This document shows positions 58,117-64,000 of a stretch of 64,000 nt of DNA, one piece after another. The stretch's first letter is position 1, and every line of letters starts with the position of its first letter. The notes below the pieces were generated by a model that saw only the letters and a list, made by a program, of their open reading frames with translations, made no database searches and was not told the origin of the DNA. The position numbers and the translations under genes were made by a program. The stretch comes from Ruminococcus flavefaciens AE3010 (GTDB lineage Bacteria > Bacillota > Clostridia > Oscillospirales > Ruminococcaceae): contig NZ_JAGT01000001.1 in assembly GCF_000526795.1 (NCBI RefSeq), forward strand, positions 829,001 to 893,000, written 5' to 3'.

Positions 58117-60114
58117 ATGTCAAAGAAAAACACTAACAGTGCCGCAGAGTCTGCCTCAGAGGCTGTTAAAAAGGCTTCCGAAACGGCTGAGGAGGTCAAA
58201 GCAGAGGCTGCCGAGACTGTTGAAGCCGCAAAAGAAGCTGCTGCGGATACTATTGACCTTACAGAAAATGCAGCAGAAGCTACAGAAAACGTGCTGGACC
58301 TTACCGAGGACTCCGATGATAATACCGAAGCCGAGGAAGCAAAAGCTGCTGACGAAGCTGCTGAAAAAACAGAAGAAAACGGCAACACTTCCGAAAAAGC
58401 TGACGAAAGTGAAAAAGCAGAGGAAGCTCCTGTTTCCATACGCGAGAAGTATCATTTTGACCTGCTCAGCAAGATAATCATCTGGGTAGTTGCCGCAGTC
58501 ATCTTCATCGGAGCTGTATGGATAACGACCTACTATGTCACCACAGCTTCAAAGGCAGAGTTCCACGCCGACTGCACAGATACTATCATGTGGGCTAATG
58601 CCACTGCGGAAAGCGGTCATATGTACGATAAGGAGTTCAGCTACGCCTGCTTCCTGCCGTTCAGTACAAGCACTATCATGGTTCCCCTGCTCCATTTCTT
58701 CGGACTGTCCATGACTGCACATATCATTGGTATGATGTGCTTCTTCCTACTGCTGACGATATTCCTCGTATTCATGATACATGAGGTAACAGGCAGCTAT
58801 CCCATATCCCTTGTGGGCACGGGCATATTCCTCTCCATAACACTCTCCACTCAGAAAATGAGAGAGATATTCTGGGGACATACCATATACTACAGTCTCG
58901 GTATCCTTTTCCTTGTAATAGGCGCGTTCATGTACTTCCGCTTCCTCACCGTGAGAGGAAAGTCCATAGCTCTGAAAAAAGAGGGAAAGAACAATAAAAA
59001 GACTGTTATCCACAAGCTCATCATCTTCCTCTGTATCTGCCTGTTCGTCCTCTTTACAGGTATGGACGGCATTACAGGCTTCACACTGTTCGCTCTCCCA
59101 TTCGCAGGAGCTATCTTCGCCGAGCAGTTCGTGAACACAAAGTACAAGATCCTCAGCGGCAAGACTGCTCTTGTTGCTTTCAGATGTATCGTTTTCCTCA
59201 TTATGGCTGTCATCGGAAACATGATAAACAACAAGCTCCTCGGTGACATGACAGCAGGCTATCAGGAAGCCAACTCAAACTTCTCTCCCATGGAGGAATG
59301 GCTGGAGCACTTCCATAATCTGCCGTTCGCATGGATGAGACTCCTTGGCGTCAAGAGCTTACAGTATGTCAAGTTTGCCAGCGAAGAGGGTATCCCAAAC
59401 ATGATATTCCTCATGGCTTCCATACTCATTGCTGTTATCCCAATAATCGCTACCTGCAATTACAAGAAGCTTGGCACCGACAGAAGAGCAAAGATGCTCC
59501 GTATATGGATATGGATGCACTGGGCTGTTACAGCCGTAAATATCATGGGCTATGTATTCGGCGTTCTCGCCGCAGCAGACTGGCGTATAATCCCTATGAT
59601 AGGCACTTCCCTCATAGTGAGCATACTCTTCCTCTGCTGGTCCATCACCAAAAATGCAGACATTTCAAGGATAACCGTTATCCTCTTCGTTCCTATCTTT
59701 ATGGCAGGCTATCTCCACTGCAATGACGTCAGAAAGATGAAGAAGGACGAATACAAGCGCTCAACTCAGTATATGCTTGCTGACTTCCTCGAGGACGAGG
59801 GCGTTTCAAAGGGCTACGCCACATTCTGGAACGCTAACTCGGTAACTGTTATCACAGGCGAGAGCATCAAGGTAAGCGACGTTGATGTAAGCGAAAGAGG
59901 CGTGTTCATGCGTCCTTATCAGTCATCAAAGACATGGTACGTTACTGACCCGCAGCAGGCTGAATACTTCCTGCTCCTTTCAAGCTATGAACTTGAACAG
60001 ATGAATCTCTCTGACTTCCCGATCAATAACGAACCCATACGCACCGCTCAGAGAAACATCAACGGAACTGAATTCACACTGCTGGTATATGACCACAATA
60101 TCGCAGCTCCATAA
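58117..60114 (+). CDS. Large polytopic membrane protein with an Ala/Glu/Lys-rich N-terminal arm
   Basis: A 665-residue protein. Residues about 1-110 are low-complexity Ala/Glu/Lys/Thr with 11-residue-like periodicity (KKASETAEEVKAEAAETVE, AAKEAAADTIDLTENA), likely an amphipathic or disordered cytoplasmic arm. From about 122 on there are roughly ten membrane helices (for example IIIWVVAAVIFIGAVWITTY, FFLLLTIFLVFMI), with a large extracellular loop after the first one (about 145-185). The C-terminal about 120 residues are soluble. The layout resembles GT-C membrane glycosyltransferases or related polymerases but I see no clear DD or DE motif in the first loop beyond DCTDT. It likely works with the upstream flavoprotein and GtrA. 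The start follows AAAGGAGC. Confidence 0.7.
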   Translation: MSKKNTNSAAESASEAVKKASETAEEVKAEAAETVEAAKEAAADTIDLTENAAEATENVLDLTEDSDDNTEAEEAKAADEAAEKTEENGNTSEKADESEKAEEAPVSIREKYHFDLLSKIIIWVVAAVIFIGAVWITTYYVTTASKAEFHADCTDTIMWANATAESGHMYDKEFSYACFLPFSTSTIMVPLLHFFGLSMTAHIIGMMCFFLLLTIFLVFMIHEVTGSYPISLVGTGIFLSITLSTQKMREIFWGHTIYYSLGILFLVIGAFMYFRFLTVRGKSIALKKEGKNNKKTVIHKLIIFLCICLFVLFTGMDGITGFTLFALPFAGAIFAEQFVNTKYKILSGKTALVAFRCIVFLIMAVIGNMINNKLLGDMTAGYQEANSNFSPMEEWLEHFHNLPFAWMRLLGVKSLQYVKFASEEGIPNMIFLMASILIAVIPIIATCNYKKLGTDRRAKMLRIWIWMHWAVTAVNIMGYVFGVLAAADWRIIPMIGTSLIVSILFLCWSITKNADISRITVILFVPIFMAGYLHCNDVRKMKKDEYKRSTQYMLADFLEDEGVSKGYATFWNANSVTVITGESIKVSDVDVSERGVFMRPYQSSKTWYVTDPQQAEYFLLLSSYELEQMNLSDFPINNEPIRTAQRNINGTEFTLLVYDHNIAAP

Positions 60115-60120
60115 ACGAAA

Positions 60121-60151
60121 AATGGCACCCGAAAGGGTGCCATTGATTTTA
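60121..60151 (+). terminator. Terminator of the surface-glycan operon
   Basis: AATGGCACCC / GGGTGCCATT stem closed by a GAAA tetraloop, followed by GATTTTAT. Confidence 0.85.
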
Positions 60152-60158
60152 TCTGATA

Positions 60159-60359
60159 TTATTCAGCAAGCTTCTGATTGATAGCGTTTACAAGCTCGTC
60201 TGCGTTTACTCCGTGAACCATTGCAGCTTCCTCAATTGATTCGCCCTGTGATGCAGGACATCCGAGGCAGTGCATACCGATACTGAAAAGAATTGGTGAT
60301 ACGTCCTTGTCAAGCTGGAGAAGCTCGCCTATCTTTGTTTCCTTTGTAACCTGTGCCAT
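60159..60359 (-). CDS. DUF1858 protein with CxxC
   Basis: A 66-residue protein matching DUF1858: TKIGELLQLDKDVSPILFSIGMHCLGCPASQGESIEEAA. The CLGC motif is typical and may bind metal or act in redox. Related domains occur at the N terminus of the iron-sulfur repair protein ScdA/RIC. It is transcribed away from a TetR gene through a shared, highly symmetric promoter region, so it is a likely target of that regulator. Confidence 0.9.
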   Translation of the reverse strand: MAQVTKETKIGELLQLDKDVSPILFSIGMHCLGCPASQGESIEEAAMVHGVNADELVNAINQKLAE

Positions 60360-60384
60360 ACTTTGACCTCCGTTTTTTTATTCA

Positions 60385-60446
60385 GGGCTTGACAAATGTC
60401 CAGCCCGTTGTTATAATATTATCATAGTCTTTGACATTTGTCAAGG
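60385..60446. promoter_or_regulatory. Symmetric divergent promoter with two palindromic operators
   Basis: Plus strand: TTGACA (60389-60394), 17 bp, TATAAT (60412-60417). Minus strand: TTGACA (60439-60444), 17 bp, TAATAT (60416-60421). The two -10 boxes overlap by two bases. Each -35 is inside a palindrome with core GACA-NN-TGTC: site 1 GGGCTTGACA-AA-TGTCCAGCCC... arms (60385-60406) and site 2 CTTTGACA-TT-TGTCAAGG (60429-60446). A TetR dimer at either site would block the -35 of one promoter and the start region of the other. Confidence 0.78.
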
Positions 60447-60484
60447 AGGTCACGTCAACTTTTACAAAGCGAGGTATTTTGTCC

Positions 60485-61036
60485 ATGTATAAAGGCAGCA
60501 ATAAATCCGCTCTGTTGTCTCAGAAGCTTATTTCCGATGCGCTTCTGCGGCTTCTCGAGTCAATGCCATTCAATGATATAAGCGTCAGCGACCTCTGCCG
60601 CGAAGCTCAGGTCTCCCGTCAGACGTTCTACTCCCTTTTCGGCACAAAGGAAAACGTGGTGATATATGAGCTCAGCCATAACTGCTGCTTTCTTCCCGAC
60701 GAGAGTTCTCCCTCCTGTCATTCGGCGGCATTTCGCTCATTCTGCGAGGGCTACAGCAGATACATAGTGGCTAACAGCCATATCATCGAGCTCCTTGTGC
60801 GAAACGACATGATACATTTTCTCTATGATGTGCAGTACCGCTCTCTCCTTGAATGTGAGCATTTCATCGGTGACGTTTCCGACGACGACCGTGTATTCAT
60901 CGTTGACTTCATAGCCAGCGGCATGAACAGTATTGCCAAGAACTATGTACTTCAGGGCAGCAAGGCGGACGTAGCCTTCCTCACAAAGCTTATGTTCAGC
61001 CTCTTCGGAGGCTTGTACTTCAAGAATTACAGATAA
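60485..61036 (+). CDS. TetR/AcrR family regulator
   Basis: A 183-residue regulator. The helix-turn-helix reads ISVSDLCREAQVSRQTFYSLF (about 34-54 in pieces) and the C-terminal domain (about 80-183) resembles the TetR_C_8 type found in Firmicutes. I start it at ATG 60485; in-frame TTG codons upstream have poor spacing to GAGG. It faces the DUF1858 gene and the palindromes between them are its probable operators, giving autoregulation. The ligand is unknown. Confidence 0.87.
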   Translation: MYKGSNKSALLSQKLISDALLRLLESMPFNDISVSDLCREAQVSRQTFYSLFGTKENVVIYELSHNCCFLPDESSPSCHSAAFRSFCEGYSRYIVANSHIIELLVRNDMIHFLYDVQYRSLLECEHFIGDVSDDDRVFIVDFIASGMNSIAKNYVLQGSKADVAFLTKLMFSLFGGLYFKNYR

Positions 61037-61058
61037 AAAAGGACACCCGAGAGTGTCC
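61034..61058. terminator. Bidirectional terminator between tetR and the ABC transporter
   Basis: AAAGGACAC / GTGTCCTTT stem with A/T runs on both sides (AAAAAA and CTTTT). Confidence 0.85.
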
Positions 61059-61072
61059 TTTCTTTTATGTAT

Positions 61073-61819
61073 TTACTGTGAGTCAGCTGCTTCCTGTACC
61101 GGCGCAGCTGTCTGTGCTGGTGCTGCGGCAGCTGCCTCAGCCTCCTGCATATCGGTCCTGCCGTTTACGAGTTCAACAACTCTGTCACCGTATGATGCGC
61201 ACTTGTGGGAATGTGTTACCTGTAGGATAGTTATACCCTTCTGCTTGTTTATCTCAGAGAACAGCTTCATTATCTCTGCGCCTGCATTTGAGTCAAGGTT
61301 ACCTGTGGGCTCGTCTGCAAGTATTATCTCGGGATTGCCGATAACTGCTCTTGCGATAGCAACTCTCTGCTGCTGACCGCCCGAAAGCTCTGAGGGCTTT
61401 GCCTTGCGCTTTTCTGTAAGTCCTGTGATGCGGAGTATCTCGTCAAGCTGAGCTTTCATCTCAGCCTTGCTCTTGCCCTTTACACTTGACGGAAGCAGGA
61501 TATTGTCCTCAACGTTCAGATTCTGAACAAGATTGTAGAACTGGAAAATAAAACCTATCTTGTCAAGTCTCATCTTTGAAAGGTCTTTCTCCTTCATCTT
61601 TGCAATGTCGTATCCGCATACATTGATATTGCCGTTGAAGTATCTGTCAAGTCCGCCTATGAGGTAAAGAAGCGTTGATTTACCGCTTCCCGATGCACCC
61701 ATAAGTGATACGAACTCGCCCTTGCCTACGCTGAGGGAGGCACCCGACAATACCTTTGTCATGCTCTCGCCCTTGCCGAATGCTTTATATACATTATTTA
61801 CTTCTATTACATTAGCCAT
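61073..61819 (-). CDS. ABC transporter ATP-binding protein (MacB/LolD-like)
   Basis: A 248-residue ATPase. Walker A is GASGSGKST (about 40-48), the signature is LSGGQQQR, Walker B is ILADEPT, and the H-loop is in VTHSHKCASY. It follows the FtsX-like permease by 13 bp and works with it. A non-family tail of Ala/Glu/Gln/Pro (about 225-248) extends past the nucleotide-binding fold. Confidence 0.95.
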   Translation of the reverse strand: MANVIEVNNVYKAFGKGESMTKVLSGASLSVGKGEFVSLMGASGSGKSTLLYLIGGLDRYFNGNINVCGYDIAKMKEKDLSKMRLDKIGFIFQFYNLVQNLNVEDNILLPSSVKGKSKAEMKAQLDEILRITGLTEKRKAKPSELSGGQQQRVAIARAVIGNPEIILADEPTGNLDSNAGAEIMKLFSEINKQKGITILQVTHSHKCASYGDRVVELVNGRTDMQEAEAAAAAPAQTAAPVQEAADSQ

Positions 61820-61832
61820 TGTACTCTCTCCT

Positions 61833-64000
61833 TTATTCGTATTTCAGCTGTGAAACTACGTCCATTTTCTTCAGTGCTCTTATTGGGAAAAGTGATACCA
61901 GTGTGAATATGCCAAAGAGGAATATAGCATAGATCACGCACTTCGCAGCAGGTATCTGCAGCGGCATTACCTGTCCCAGTACGTCCATTATCCTTCCGAA
62001 TATATAGGACATGAACATTCCCACAGGCACCGCGAAAAATAGGGCTGCTCCCGCTGAGATCATATTCTCGATAAGGAACATTTTTGAAAGCTTCTTTCGC
62101 GGCATAGCAACTGAGGTCATTACTGCGCACTCACGCTTTCTTCCCTCAAGTCCGATAAGCTGGTTGCTCACTACGCCGATGAAGGTAAGTCCAACGCCTA
62201 TTATTATGAGCACATTGAGTATCAATGATATTGACGCTCTTGCGAGAGCCATATTAAGGTCGTATTCACTCTTGGTGTACGCTACCTGAACAAAATCAGC
62301 AGAATGATCCTGTATGGTCTTTTTGAGAGCCTTGGGGTCATCGCCCTTTACAAGCATAAATCCCGGGAAATCATTGTATAATTCCTTGTACACTTCCTCG
62401 CTTACGATAACGGAATTGCCTGTTGCTGCCATATAGTCTATCTTGACTTTTGCCTTTATGGTGAACTCTCTCTCTATGGGGAGATAGCCCTTTACGGAAA
62501 AGGTTATCTTTATCCTGTCGCCCTCGTTGAAGCCGTACTTCCTCATTAGCATCCTGTCTATGCAGACCTCGTCCTTTTCAAGGTGGTCAACGTCCACATC
62601 GTATGCCGAGAGAAGCTCTGCTTCATCGTTAAAGCCGTATACATAGCAGTCAACTTCCTCGTCGTTCAGCTTCAGGTTATCAAGGGTGTAGTAGAAGAAC
62701 TCTACCTTTTCAGCGCCGTCAAGCTGCTCAACGTAGGATACCATGTCCGATTTGCAGCCGCCAAGCGCACATATAACATCACACTTGAAAGCTGCATGGT
62801 CGTACATGGAAGCAAGTGAATTCGAGAAAATGTAGATTACGATAGCAAGTGCAGCAGCTGTTACACAGAGTACCGAGCTTCCTACGGTGCTCTTTTTGTT
62901 GCCCGCTTCTACTGCTGCAAGGTGGGCAATGGGGAAACCAAGCTTTTCAAACAGTCCTGCAAGAAGCTTGGCAATGAAACGCTCCACATAGTTGAAAAGC
63001 ATGGCAACGCCTGCAATGAAGCATACAAAGCAGGTCATATTGAGTACAAAGCTGTCCTTGAAGAAGAAAGAGACAACTGCAACTGCAAGGAGTATAACGC
63101 CCAGTACTGTAAATATCTTGCTTGGACGGTATTCCGTTTCCTTTGTGTTGAATATGATATCACGGATAGGAGTCTTTATAGCCTTTATAGCTTCCTTTAT
63201 GGGGCACAGACACTCAATAAGCATCGCGCCGATGATAACTGCTGCGACAATGTAAGCCTTTGGCATCTCAACAGGGGGCTTGATAGCGTCTGCGTCGCCT
63301 ATAACAAATGCATTGTCAAAGAAAGGCTTCTTGATAAGGCAGTATATGAGTACGCCGATGATACTTCCCAGCAGACCGTACATCGCGTTCTCGAACATGA
63401 GTGCAAAGGTGGTCTTTTTGGAAGAGATACCGAGGCTTCGGAATGTTCCTACCACTGACATCTTATCCACGATCATACGCTCCGATACGGAGATAGTAAC
63501 GAATATTACAAGAAGCATACATACCGCAAAGAGAACCAAGAATAATCTCGTTACGCTCTTGATAGCGTCCTTGACCTCCTTGCTCTCAAGGAAATTGGTC
63601 ACTTCTGCTGTAGGATACTTCTCCTTGAAGAACTTCTCGGCGTCGTCGACCTTGCTGTCGTCCTTGACATCGATGAGGACGTCTGTTATTTCAAGCTCGC
63701 CGCTGAGGGTGAGCTCCTTCATATCCTCAAGGCTGATAACAGCAAGCTCGCCGTTATTGAAGATACCCTGCTTCTTCTCGATGCTTCCTACTGTAAATTC
63801 CACAGGCTTGTCCTGCTCGCCGTGGAATACTATCTTGTCGCCCACCTTGTATCCGAATTCCTCTGCAAAGCTTTCTGCAATAGCAGCCTTCTTATCACCA
63901 AGCTTGGTATCACCAAGGAGAAGATTCATCTTCTTGGCTGTTTCGGGATCAAGTCCGAATACAGTAAGCTGTGAACGGTTTACATATGAGCTGTCGAAGT
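61833..64000 (-). CDS. FtsX-like ABC transporter permease, N-terminal part beyond window
   Basis: The visible 722 residues are the C-terminal part of a large MacB/FtsX-type permease; the frame stays open to base 64000, so the Met at 63929 is internal. Two FtsX-like units are visible, one with helices near LFLVLFAVCMLLVIFVTISVS and one near the end (ISLILNVLIIIGVGLTFIGV, MFLIENMISAGAALFFAVPV), plus extracellular domains between. With the adjacent ATPase it forms a mechanotransmission-type or peptide-export system, often linked to bacitracin-like stress; the substrate cannot be read here. Confidence 0.92.
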   Translation of the reverse strand, partial: FDSSYVNRSQLTVFGLDPETAKKMNLLLGDTKLGDKKAAIAESFAEEFGYKVGDKIVFHGEQDKPVEFTVGSIEKKQGIFNNGELAVISLEDMKELTLSGELEITDVLIDVKDDSKVDDAEKFFKEKYPTAEVTNFLESKEVKDAIKSVTRLFLVLFAVCMLLVIFVTISVSERMIVDKMSVVGTFRSLGISSKKTTFALMFENAMYGLLGSIIGVLIYCLIKKPFFDNAFVIGDADAIKPPVEMPKAYIVAAVIIGAMLIECLCPIKEAIKAIKTPIRDIIFNTKETEYRPSKIFTVLGVILLAVAVVSFFFKDSFVLNMTCFVCFIAGVAMLFNYVERFIAKLLAGLFEKLGFPIAHLAAVEAGNKKSTVGSSVLCVTAAALAIVIYIFSNSLASMYDHAAFKCDVICALGGCKSDMVSYVEQLDGAEKVEFFYYTLDNLKLNDEEVDCYVYGFNDEAELLSAYDVDVDHLEKDEVCIDRMLMRKYGFNEGDRIKITFSVKGYLPIEREFTIKAKVKIDYMAATGNSVIVSEEVYKELYNDFPGFMLVKGDDPKALKKTIQDHSADFVQVAYTKSEYDLNMALARASISLILNVLIIIGVGLTFIGVVSNQLIGLEGRKRECAVMTSVAMPRKKLSKMFLIENMISAGAALFFAVPVGMFMSYIFGRIMDVLGQVMPLQIPAAKCVIYAIFLFGIFTLVSLFPIRALKKMDVVSQLKYE

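Noticed and set aside
58095..58477. Ser/Ala- and Leu/Lys-rich frames around 58.1-58.5 kb
   Set aside because: They are shadows of the Ala/Glu-rich N-terminal arm of the membrane protein gene.
63929..64000. Start of the ABC permease at Met 63929
   Set aside because: The frame continues open to the right edge without a stop and no ribosome site precedes that Met, so the gene begins outside the window.

Overview
The window looks like chromosome of a cellulolytic, anaerobic Ruminococcus close to R. flavefaciens or R. champanellensis. Seven secreted proteins carry dockerin modules of the R. flavefaciens kind, joined by Thr-rich linkers to plant-polysaccharide enzymes. Housekeeping genes (ScpA/ScpB, HU, L28, thi genes, SpoIIP, GerW) are typical of Clostridia. 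Coding DNA is of moderate GC and the spacers are AT-rich. I could not compare against any database, so family names rest on motifs and architecture read by eye.

Layout. 1-18.1 kb is rich in fibre-degradation genes on the minus strand: a GH5 cellulase cut by the left edge, a DUF4874/DUF4832 dockerin protein, a transglutaminase-like dockerin protein, a trefoil-dockerin-GH43-GH43 protein and a GH11-CBM22-dockerin-SGNH xylanase/esterase. Between them lie a membrane GGDEF/EAL protein, an orphan shortened PglX-like DNA methylase, a TPR membrane protein and an aspartate aminotransferase. 18.3-23.6 kb is an alpha-galactoside locus: a divergent GT-B-like gene, then TetR, a GPH symporter and a GH36 alpha-galactosidase, with twin palindromic operators between the divergent arms. 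23.6-29 kb holds a ComEA-like HhH protein, an LRR protein, tRNA-Arg(CCG), a YiiX-like papain-fold protein, SpoIIP followed by a small frameshifted gene, and a polysaccharide deacetylase.

29-36.5 kb is one tightly packed minus-strand run of ten genes: M50 protease, scpA, scpB, DUF2953, gerW, dacF-like, rluB-like, a small unknown, metA-like and DUF4190. 36.7-41.1 kb on the plus strand has rpmB, a DUF3781-GNAT-TcdA-GNAT run, tRNA-Gln(TTG), dCMP deaminase and a radical SAM protein behind a structured leader. 41.2-48.4 kb returns to the cellulosome: GH26 mannanase, a PL1-PL9 pectate lyase and a dockerin protein of unknown fold. 48.5-51.6 kb has an AKP-repeat DUF6465 protein, HU, an EFR1 ferredoxin and a flavin reductase-rubredoxin-rubrerythrin fusion. 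51.8-55.5 kb is a TPP-riboswitch operon thiD-cytX-thiC. 56-60.1 kb is a UDP-galactopyranose-mutase-like flavoprotein, GtrA and a large membrane protein, probably for cell-surface glycan. The right end has a DUF1858 protein and a TetR gene sharing a very symmetric divergent promoter, then an ABC transporter whose permease runs off the edge.

Transcription signals are unusually readable. More than twenty sigma-A type promoters have exactly 17 bp between -35 and -10, most with a TGn extension. Most operons end in clear hairpin-plus-T terminators. A family of short palindromes ending in CCCTACA-like sequence lies in many spacers. The best leads for something undescribed are the symmetric TetR/DUF1858 switch, the A8 frameshift behind spoIIP, the orphan short PglX with its two-gene coding terminator, the structured leader before the radical SAM gene, and the dockerin proteins without a known catalytic domain.
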